A DNA stretch of 64,000 bases, from contig JAGZIY010000001.1 of assembly GCA_018365995.1 (NCBI GenBank), positions 124,001-188,000 of the forward strand. Direction: 5' to 3'. The notes below the pieces were generated by a model. It ran no database searches, had not been told where the DNA came from, and saw only the letters and a list, made by a program, of their open reading frames with translations. This stretch comes from Butyricicoccus pullicaecorum (GTDB taxonomy: Bacteria; Bacillota; Clostridia; Oscillospirales; Butyricicoccaceae). Shown in pieces: positions 8,121 through 14,484 of the stretch. Position numbers and translations under genes: made by a program. Every line of letters starts with the position of its first letter. Position 1 is the first letter of the stretch.

Positions 8121-8149
8121 TTGCGTTCACGTGCACGCGATGGTATCAT
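8121..8149 (+). promoter_or_regulatory. Promoter with overlapping operator for the IolH-like gene
   Basis: TTGCGTTCACGTGCACGCGA (8121-8140) is the operator; its first six bases TTGCGT serve as -35, a 17-base spacer follows, and TATCAT (8144-8149) is the -10. This is the same layout as the iolG promoter on the opposite strand. Confidence 0.78.
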
Positions 8150-8176
8150 ACAGATAAGAAAATATTCATTGAAAGA

Positions 8177-8194
8177 ATGTGCACGAGAACGCAT
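8177..8194. promoter_or_regulatory. Downstream operator-like site
   Basis: AATGTGCACGAGAACGCA keeps the right half (GAACGCA) and central CACG of the operator. It lies about 20-40 bases after the expected transcription start and could act as a roadblock or a looping partner. Confidence 0.45.
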
Positions 8195-8238
8195 AGACTT
8201 CGACGGATAAAAACAGAATTTTAAGGAGGTTAATCAGT

Positions 8239-9153
8239 ATGAAGATTGCATTTGACGTAGACGTACTTGCCAAGCAGATGTCAATTAGTGATTATGTGCA
8301 CAAGGTTGCAGACTGGGGTTATAAGTACATTGAGCAATCACCGCATCCACGGATCAATCCGTTCTATAAACATCCGCTGTTCTCAAAGGAATGTCAAGCG
8401 GAGTATAAGCAGGCGCTCAGGGAGACAGGGGTGGAAATTTCATCATTCATCGTAGTATACCGCTGGTCTGGTCCCACTGAGGAGCAGCGACAGTTCGCCG
8501 TAGCCAACTGGAAACGCATGATTGAGATTGCCGTTGATATGGGTGTGCCCGTTATCAACACTGAGTTCTCAGGTGACCCGAATCAGCAGGAAATCTGCAA
8601 TGGAATGTTCTTCCGTTCGATGGAGGAGTTGCTGCCAATCATTGAACGTGAAGGGATTCGTGTTGAGCTGCAAAGCCACCCGTATGATTTCTGTGAACTG
8701 AATGATGAAGCGTGTGATATCGTCAAGTCTTTCCGCTCTAAGAATCTGGGATATGTATACTCCTCACCACATGGATTTTTCTATGATCAGGGCAAGGGTG
8801 ATGTGCGCCATATGCTGCAGTATGCCGGCGATGAGTTGACCCATGTATTACTGGCAGATACATTCAATCAGACCATGGACTGCCGTTATATCGCCAATCC
8901 ACCGTGGCTGAACGCACGTGGAAAATCCGATGTCACCATTCATCAGCATTTGGCAATGGGTGAGGGAGATGTGGACTTCCCTGGTATTTTTGAAACTCTG
9001 CGCGACATGGATTTCGCGAACAAGCAAATGCGATCCAACGCCCCTAAGGCTGGCGGAGATAATATAATCTGTGTCTCTTACTTTGGATTCCCAGAGAAGA
9101 TGGATGTTCAGGCTCCAGAGGCTCTTGAGCGGATTCAGCGCGAACTGTTGTAA
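8239..9153 (+). CDS. Sugar phosphate isomerase/epimerase family protein (IolH-like)
   Basis: The 304-residue protein is a second AP-endonuclease-2-type TIM barrel, opening MKIAFDVDVLAKQM and containing YIEQSPHPRINPFYKHP, INTEFSG (metal Glu), ELQSHPYDF (Glu, His), LADTFN and the HQHLAMGEGDVD segment typical of these isomerases. It resembles IolH-like proteins found in inositol clusters; their exact reaction is not well settled. An AAGGAGG site precedes the ATG. It is monocistronic, bounded by the operator-promoter at 8121 and the terminator at 9209, and so appears to be controlled directly by the LacI-type repressor encoded just upstream. Confidence 0.7.
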   Translation: MKIAFDVDVLAKQMSISDYVHKVADWGYKYIEQSPHPRINPFYKHPLFSKECQAEYKQALRETGVEISSFIVVYRWSGPTEEQRQFAVANWKRMIEIAVDMGVPVINTEFSGDPNQQEICNGMFFRSMEELLPIIEREGIRVELQSHPYDFCELNDEACDIVKSFRSKNLGYVYSSPHGFFYDQGKGDVRHMLQYAGDELTHVLLADTFNQTMDCRYIANPPWLNARGKSDVTIHQHLAMGEGDVDFPGIFETLRDMDFANKQMRSNAPKAGGDNIICVSYFGFPEKMDVQAPEALERIQRELL

Positions 9154-9208
9154 GGTAGGGACAGAGAAGAAAATCTGCTGCAGATACGCGATTACGTGTC
9201 TGTGTAAA

Positions 9209-9246
9209 ACAAAAAAGTCAGACTGGTTTGTCTGACTTTTTTGTTT
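9209..9246 (+). terminator. Terminator of the IolH-like gene
   Basis: AAAAAAGTCAGAC and GTCTGACTTTTTT pair around TGGTTT; T-rich on both strands. Confidence 0.88.
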
Positions 9247-9321
9247 TGGAATTTATTCATTGTGTCATGCGATACAGGCGGATAGGACAGCATGCAGCAT
9301 TAACAAAATGTTTTTGGGAAA

Positions 9322-9360
9322 AGAAACCCCGCCGATTTCGAATGAAATCGGCGGGGTTTT
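9322..9360 (-). terminator. Terminator of the tRNA-Pro gene
   Basis: AACCCCGCCGATTT and AAATCGGCGGGGTT form a long GC-rich stem right after the tRNA 3' end on the minus strand; TTCTTTT follows. Confidence 0.82.
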
Positions 9361-9361
9361 A

Positions 9362-9437
9362 TGGTCCGAGTGACAGGACTTGAACCTGCGGCCTCTTGAC
9401 CCCCAGTCAAGCACGCTACCAGCTGCGCTACACCCGG
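9362..9437 (-). tRNA. tRNA-Pro (anticodon GGG)
   Basis: The 76-base gene, read on the minus strand, begins CCGGGTG and ends CACTCGG-A-CCA, giving a seven-pair acceptor stem (one G-U) with an encoded CCA. The D arm has AGCGCAGCTGGTAGCG, the anticodon stem CTTGA/TCAAG encloses the loop CTGGGGG with anticodon GGG, and the T arm carries GGTTCAAGTCC. It reads CCC (and CCU by wobble) proline codons. Confidence 0.96.
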
Positions 9438-9469
9438 ATAGATAAATAAGTAATGAACTCAGCCTTTAT

Positions 9470-9498
9470 AGGATATCATAGACTAGATAGAATGTCAA
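9470..9498 (-). promoter_or_regulatory. Promoter of tRNA-Pro
   Basis: On the minus strand TTGACA (9498-9493), 17 bases, TATCCT (9475-9470), 33 bases before the tRNA 5' end. Confidence 0.65.
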
Positions 9499-9770
9499 CA
9501 TGATTTACTAGAAATCCCAAAAAATTCTGTTTCGATATGCCGTAATTCATAGTGACGAGTTCAATTGCCTTGAATAACAGATGGACAGGGACACGATCAA
9601 CTGGATTTGTTATAAAACGAAAACAGCGAACACATTTTTCTCTCTATGGAAAAGTTCTAGAAATACTAGTACGTCATTAATCATCTCGATTTTCTTTACC
9701 AATGAACATTTTTTTACATTCTATGTTATACTATTTATGGTTTAATCGCTTGAACGAAAGGGAGACGGGC
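9499..9770. other. Gap between tRNA-Pro and the ArsR-type gene
   Basis: No gene or hairpin recognised; AT-rich. The end around 9703-9732 holds candidate promoter hexamers for the ArsR gene (TGAACA, 18 bases, TATACT), but the match is weak. Confidence 0.5.
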
Positions 9771-10124
9771 ATGGAATTAAATGAGAAAATTTTCACTTTG
9801 GCAGAAAACTTCTCCGCTTCGGCAAAGATATTGACAGCTATTGGGGATAAGACAAGACAGCACCTCATTTTAGAAATGATGAAAATGGGAAACTGCATGG
9901 GTGTCCGAGTAGGTGATATTACAGACAAAACGAACCTTTCCCGTCCGGCGGTTTCACATCACTTACAGATTATGAAGGACGCTGGAATTGTGCAGGTACG
10001 CAAAGAGGGAACAAAAAATTATTATTATTTTGCCCCCGAAATGGAAGCCTTTGAACAACTAATTTCTACTTTACAGCTTGCCATGAAAATCTCAAAAGAA
10101 TTGCCGGACAGAAGTGGTGAATAA
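9771..10124 (+). CDS. ArsR-family winged-helix repressor
   Basis: ATG 9771 has AAGGGAGACGGG just before it; upstream in-frame ATG at 9702 has no such site. The 117-residue protein has the ArsR fold: AIGDKTRQHLILEMM, then VGDITDKTNLSRPAVSHHLQIMKDAGIVQVRKEGTKNYYYF split over the recognition helix (RPAVSHHLQ) and beta wing. No cysteine-rich metal site is seen, so it may sense a redox or organic signal. It ends 25 bases before a nitroreductase gene on the same strand, suggesting a two-gene operon in which it controls the reductase. Base composition is clearly AT-richer than the genes that follow at 11 kb. Confidence 0.85.
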   Translation: MELNEKIFTLAENFSASAKILTAIGDKTRQHLILEMMKMGNCMGVRVGDITDKTNLSRPAVSHHLQIMKDAGIVQVRKEGTKNYYYFAPEMEAFEQLISTLQLAMKISKELPDRSGE

Positions 10125-10149
10125 AAACAAAATTGGAGGTAATTTTATA

Positions 10150-10800
10150 ATGGAACTATTGGAATTGATGAAACAGCGTCATAGTGTCCGTCAATATAAA
10201 GATATTGCGGTTGACTCAAAACAGCGAGCTGTACTCAATGAATTGATTGAAGAAATCAACAGTGAAGCGGGATTACATATTCAGATTTTTTATGATGAGC
10301 CACAATGCTTTGACTCTATGATGGCGCATTATGGCAAGTTTACCGGAGTAAAAAATTATATCGCCCTTGTAGGTAAAAAATCTCCGAAACTGAATGAAAC
10401 ATTAGGATATTATGGTGAAAAAATTGTTTTGAAAATGCAGGGGCTTGGACTCAATAGCTGTTGGGTGGCAATGACCCATGGCAAGAGCAAAGCAGATATT
10501 TGCAAGGGAGAAAAGCAAATATGTCTGATTGCGTTTGGTTATGGTGAAACACAAGGCGTACCGCATAAAAACAAACAATTACAGGCAGTCTGCAAAGATA
10601 CAACAAATATGCCGGAATGGTTTTTTAATGGTATGGAAGCTGCACTTCTTGCTCCAACTGCAATGAATCAGCAGAAATTTTTCTTTGAATTATCTGCTGA
10701 CAATAAAATCAACGCAGTCTGCGGTAAAGGTTTTTATACAAAACTGGATTTGGGAATTGTAAAATATCATTTTGAAATAGGTTCTGGCAGGAAAATATAA
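10150..10800 (+). CDS. Nitroreductase family protein (TM1586-like)
   Basis: The start is ATG 10150, with TTGGAGG ten bases upstream. The 216-residue product opens MELLELMKQRHSVRQYKD, the FMN-phosphate-binding arginine cluster (RHSVRQY) of nitroreductases, and has GLNSCWVAM and LLAPTAMNQQKFFF, the latter typical of the TM1586-type putative nitroreductases that carry a duplicated half domain. Such flavoproteins reduce nitro or quinone compounds with NAD(P)H. The natural substrate is unknown. It is paired with an ArsR-type regulator upstream. A hairpin with T-run follows at 10894. Confidence 0.8.
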   Translation: MELLELMKQRHSVRQYKDIAVDSKQRAVLNELIEEINSEAGLHIQIFYDEPQCFDSMMAHYGKFTGVKNYIALVGKKSPKLNETLGYYGEKIVLKMQGLGLNSCWVAMTHGKSKADICKGEKQICLIAFGYGETQGVPHKNKQLQAVCKDTTNMPEWFFNGMEAALLAPTAMNQQKFFFELSADNKINAVCGKGFYTKLDLGIVKYHFEIGSGRKI

Positions 10801-10893
10801 TTATTATAATTCCTAAAAACTTTGCCCAACGGGAAAATAAAAAACCGTTGTTTGGGTGACTGTATGTTTGCGCGCTGGATAGGATAAAAATAT

Positions 10894-10936
10894 AACGGCG
10901 GTTTTGGAATAACAATCAAAGCCGCTGTTTTCTTTG
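10894..10936 (+). terminator. Probable terminator after the nitroreductase gene
   Basis: AACGGCGGTTTT pairs (with G-U) with AAAGCCGCTGTT, followed by TTCTTT. Confidence 0.55.
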
Positions 10937-11088
10937 ATGAACATATATAGCATATGGAAGCACTAGCAGGGTTTCATGTGCAATGGTCAGCAAGAGCATT
11001 TTCCGGCAGAAACACTCGACCGGTATCTTTCAGAAATCTCCATGATAAATTCATAATTCTATGATACGCTTGGAACAGGTGATGATAG

Positions 11089-11757
11089 ATGAAACAAATT
11101 CTAATTATTGAGGATGAACTGGATATACAAGAACTTCTGCGAACCTATCTGGAGGATGCAGGCTATGGAACTGTGGTAGCTGGGGACGGTGTGGCAGCCA
11201 TTTCTCTGTTTCATACCCAGCCATTTGACCTAATTCTATTGGATTTGATGCTACCCAAGATTGACGGCTTTGGTGTCTGTGAGGTGATCCGCCAGCAGTC
11301 TCAGGTTCCGATCATCATGCTGACTGCTTTGGATGGTGAGGACCAACAGCTCAAGGGTTTTGGCATGGACATTGATGACTATGTAACCAAGCCGTTCTCC
11401 ATGCCGGTTCTGTTGGAAAAAGTCCGTGTTATACTTCGTCGCAGAGGAAGTGCAGATGAGGAGAAGTGCCTCCGATACCGTGACCTATCCCTTAACTTGG
11501 ACACCCGAGATGTGATGTTGGAGGACCGCACTCTGGATCTGACTGCCCGGGAGTTTGAACTGCTCCACACGTTTCTGACCGCACCAGGGCGGGTCTTTAC
11601 CCGAGAAATGCTGCTGGCCAAGCTGTGGGGCTATGATTTTTATGGGGATGAGCGCGTGGTAGACAGCCACATCAAAAACCTCCGACATAAGCTGGAACGG
11701 GACTATATCGAAACGGTCAGGGGGGTGGGCTATCGTGCCGCAAAAGAAGATTTCTGA
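11089..11757 (+). CDS. OmpR/PhoB-type response regulator
   Basis: The 222-residue protein has a receiver domain (acidic pocket EDE near residue 9, phosphoacceptor Asp52 in LLDLMLPK, Lys101 in DDYVTKPF) and a C-terminal winged helix with LTAREFELLHTF, VFTREMLLAKLWGYDF, RVVDSHIKNLRHKL and VRGVGYR. It overlaps the histidine kinase gene by 23 bases, so they form a two-component pair. The ABC exporter 1.9 kb downstream on the same strand is the likely target, as in peptide-antibiotic sensing modules. The base composition is noticeably GC-richer than the flanking chromosome. Confidence 0.92.
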   Translation: MKQILIIEDELDIQELLRTYLEDAGYGTVVAGDGVAAISLFHTQPFDLILLDLMLPKIDGFGVCEVIRQQSQVPIIMLTALDGEDQQLKGFGMDIDDYVTKPFSMPVLLEKVRVILRRRGSADEEKCLRYRDLSLNLDTRDVMLEDRTLDLTAREFELLHTFLTAPGRVFTREMLLAKLWGYDFYGDERVVDSHIKNLRHKLERDYIETVRGVGYRAAKEDF

Positions 11758-13255
11758 AAGTTTGACCGTTCGAGTGTTCCTAATCACCGCACTGCTTCTG
11801 CTCTTTGCCGGGGCCATCACGTTTGGATTTATTGCATGGGTCGCCCCCAGCACCTATACTGCTGTGATGAACGATGATCTCGCCGCGCAGGTGGATGTAT
11901 TGGTTAAACAGTTGGCAGATACCAAACCGGAAGACTGTGGAAAGCTGCTGGACGAGTTTGCTCTTTCGTCTGGTGCAACTGCCGCGCTGACGAGATCAGA
12001 CGGACACTTGGTGGATACCGGAGCGCAGATCGAGGTACAGACTGTGTATGAGGGTGGAGATATGATCGTCACGACCGCTGAGGGAGATAGTACAGTCAGC
12101 TTTGGGACAATCGATCCGAGTTTAGAAAATACTGTGGCCATCACTATGTCGGAGCAGTCTACCATCGCCGCGGAGGTGCACTTTGCCGGACAAGAGGAGA
12201 GCTATACGCTCTATGTCACTCCGCGACTCAAGGCAGAGAATGTGGCAGTACGGGCACTAGTGCAGATGGCTCCATGGCTTCTGCTGGTGCTGATAACCTT
12301 TTCTCTGCTGTGCGCCTTTTTTTATTCCATGTACATCACCCGACCCATCGTGCGGATGAGTGATATTGCCGGGAAGATGGCAGAGATGGACTTTCACTGG
12401 GAATGCGGAGAAGTGCGCCGTGATGAAATCGGGCAGTTGGGACGCAGTCTGGATGCAATGGCTGGAAAACTCTCCTCTGCACTGACAGAACTGGAAAGCG
12501 CTAATCAGGCACTTCGGGGTGAGGTGGAGCGGGAGCGGGAATTAGACCGACAAAGGATGGCCTTTTTCAATGCCGCCTCCCACGAATTAAAAACCCCAGT
12601 CACCATCCTAAAGGGACAGTTGACCGGAATGCTGGAGGGTATTGGCATCTATCAAAACCGGGACAAGTATCTGCTGCGCTCCCTTCAGGTCACAGGGCGC
12701 ATGGAAAATCTGGTTCAGGAAATGTTGACTATCTCTCGGATGGAGGCAGGAGCAGCAGCGATGAAACAGGAAACGGTGGAACTTTCCGTTTTAATCGAGG
12801 AGCAGTTAAAGCTGGATTCCGGGCTTTTGGAGCAGCGGGGGCAGTATCTGGTTAAGAAATTGACGCAGGGAATCACTGTGATTGGGGATGCAGCTCTTCT
12901 GGGAAAGGTGCTGGGGAACCTGATCTCCAATGCTTCCATCTACTCTCCGGATGGAGCAGAGATCCGCGTCTGGTGTGGCTGGCGAGATGGGTGTCCGGCT
13001 GTGACTGTGGAGAACACGGAAGCACATATCGGGGAGGATGCCCTGCCCCATCTGTATGAGGCGTTCTATCGGGAGGAGTGCTCCCGGAACCGTGCCTCCG
13101 GCGGCAGCGGTCTTGGTCTCTATCTGGTAAAGATGATATTGGACCGCCATGGGGTTGCGTGTAGCATTGAGAATACAGAGGACGGGGTGCGGGCTTCCGT
13201 GCGCTTTGTCCCTGACACCGCTTCTGGAATTCCCGCCGGAGATATAATAGGATAA
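11735..13255 (+). CDS. Membrane sensor histidine kinase
   Basis: It starts with GTG inside the response regulator gene and encodes 506 residues. Two membrane helices (about 12-38 and 178-200) enclose a 140-residue extracellular sensor domain without recognised fold. HAMP follows, then the dimerisation/phosphoacceptor segment with His283 in AASHELKTPV, and a HATPase domain with LGNLISNASIYS (N box) and SGLGLYLVKMI (G2 box). It should phosphorylate the regulator encoded just upstream. The signal is unknown, but the large extracellular loop speaks for direct detection of an extracellular compound rather than detection through the transporter. Confidence 0.92.
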   Translation: MPQKKISESLTVRVFLITALLLLFAGAITFGFIAWVAPSTYTAVMNDDLAAQVDVLVKQLADTKPEDCGKLLDEFALSSGATAALTRSDGHLVDTGAQIEVQTVYEGGDMIVTTAEGDSTVSFGTIDPSLENTVAITMSEQSTIAAEVHFAGQEESYTLYVTPRLKAENVAVRALVQMAPWLLLVLITFSLLCAFFYSMYITRPIVRMSDIAGKMAEMDFHWECGEVRRDEIGQLGRSLDAMAGKLSSALTELESANQALRGEVERERELDRQRMAFFNAASHELKTPVTILKGQLTGMLEGIGIYQNRDKYLLRSLQVTGRMENLVQEMLTISRMEAGAAAMKQETVELSVLIEEQLKLDSGLLEQRGQYLVKKLTQGITVIGDAALLGKVLGNLISNASIYSPDGAEIRVWCGWRDGCPAVTVENTEAHIGEDALPHLYEAFYREECSRNRASGGSGLGLYLVKMILDRHGVACSIENTEDGVRASVRFVPDTASGIPAGDIIG

Positions 13256-13286
13256 CTGAGAACATTCCAATCGGAGGGAGATACCT

Positions 13287-13390
13287 ATGGAAAAGACGAT
13301 TTTACTTCACGGCCTCGGACATAAGGAGGGTAGATGGAGGAAAACCTTGTGGCAGAACTGCTGAAGAAGGGCGGAACCTTTGATAGTTGA
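13287..13390 (+). pseudogene. Short relic resembling the start of an alpha/beta hydrolase
   Basis: ATG 13287 after CGGAGGGAG opens MEKTILLHGLGHKEG and stops at 13364 after 25 residues. A second ATG at 13334 with AAGGAGGG before it reads 18 residues in the next frame (NLVAELLKKGGTF) to 13390. The two pieces together look like the start of a hydrolase-like gene, frameshifted and cut off. A genuine pair of tiny genes is less likely. Confidence 0.35.
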
Positions 13391-13442
13391 GAACACAAGA
13401 AGCGAGAGTTTTTTTGGAAAGAGTGTTTTCCTATATTCATGA

Positions 13443-13477
13443 CAAGGGGCGGTAGCATTTTATGCTAGCGCCCCTTG
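13443..13477. other. Strong hairpin without T-tail
   Basis: CAAGGGGCGGTAGCAT (13443-13458) and ATGCTAGCGCCCCTTG (13462-13477) pair along 16 positions with one mismatch and a TTT loop. Neither side has a clear T-run, so it may be an RNA-stabilising hairpin, an attenuator or a small repeat element. Confidence 0.5.
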
Positions 13478-13623
13478 ATTATCCACAGGAATGGATAGAT
13501 AAGAGTATCACTCTTTATCTGTATAAGAACTTCGCCTCCACATAAACCACATACTTCTTCCATATTCACTCCATATTGCCTTGGTATTCTTGACCCATCC
13601 CATACAGAAAGGAACAAGGAAGA

Positions 13624-14484
13624 ATGGAAATTCGTATAGAACATCTCAGCATGACCTATCCCAGTGGGAAGCAGGCACTAAAGGATCTAAATCTGGAGCT
13701 CAGTGCACCGAGTCTTATTGGTCTTCTGGGGCCGAATGGAGCTGGCAAGTCCACACTGATGAAACTGCTGGTCGCGGCGCTCCTGCCCACCAAAGGAGAA
13801 ATTCTGGTGGATGGACAGCCCCTTGACAAAACGGAGCGTCTCCTGAAAGCCCGGTTGGGGTATCTGCCTCAAGACTTCGGACTGTTTGACGAGTTGACAG
13901 TTACACAATTTCTTGATTATATGGCGGCGCTGAAAGGAATCAGGGATTCCAAAGCGGTCATTCAGAAAGCGATTCGGGATGTCAATCTGGAGCAAAAGGC
14001 CCGATCCAGAATCCGCACGCTTTCTGGCGGTCAGCGTCAGCGGGTGGGCATCGCTCAGGCGATTTTGGGAGACCCGCCCTTCTTGATTTTTGATGAGCCC
14101 ACCGTAGGACTGGACCCAGAGGAACGTATCCACTTCCGAAATCTTTTCTCCCATGCAGCCAAGGATCGGCTGGTGCTGCTCTCGACCCACATCATTGAGG
14201 ATGTGCAGTCTGTATGCAATCAACTCGTAGTAATCAATCACGGGCAGATCTTGTTTGCTGGTACACCAGAACAATTGATCCAATCTGCATCTGGTCATGT
14301 GGGTGTATTCTATGAGCAGGAAACCAATCAGGAGGATGGACTCCACATCACCGCCCGGGTGAACACCGCACAGGGCATCCGCTGTCGGGCGGTAGCAGAT
14401 CAGCTGCCAGCCTTTGTTCAACCAGAAGAACCTACACTGGAGGACGCCTATCTCTATCTGATTTCCCGGGAGGCAGCACAATGA
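13624..14484 (+). CDS. ABC transporter ATP-binding protein
   Basis: The 286-residue ATPase has Walker A GPNGAGKST (about 36-44), Q-loop LPQDFGLF, signature LSGGQRQR (133-140), Walker B FLIFDEPTVGLDP and the switch histidine in LLSTHIIED. It is of the type that partners ABC-2 membrane proteins in drug or peptide export. Its stop overlaps the start of the peptidase-fused permease by four bases (ATGA), so translation is coupled. GAAAGGAACAAGGA precedes the ATG. With the next two genes it forms an exporter whose expression is plausibly set by the two-component system upstream. Confidence 0.93.
   Translation: MEIRIEHLSMTYPSGKQALKDLNLELSAPSLIGLLGPNGAGKSTLMKLLVAALLPTKGEILVDGQPLDKTERLLKARLGYLPQDFGLFDELTVTQFLDYMAALKGIRDSKAVIQKAIRDVNLEQKARSRIRTLSGGQRQRVGIAQAILGDPPFLIFDEPTVGLDPEERIHFRNLFSHAAKDRLVLLSTHIIEDVQSVCNQLVVINHGQILFAGTPEQLIQSASGHVGVFYEQETNQEDGLHITARVNTAQGIRCRAVADQLPAFVQPEEPTLEDAYLYLISREAAQ

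Larger units (their letters stand above)
13256..13623. other. Gap between the kinase and the ABC genes
   Basis: It contains a short gene relic (13287-13390), a strong hairpin (13443-13477), and no other recognised element. The exporter promoter, probably regulator-dependent, should lie in 13480-13610, but I see no clear hexamers. Confidence 0.6.

Noticed and set aside
9362..9437. tRNA-Pro 3' end as attachment site of an integrated element
   Set aside because: I looked for a repeat of the tRNA 3' end near 17.5-18 kb and did not see one, so direct integration at this tRNA is not supported.
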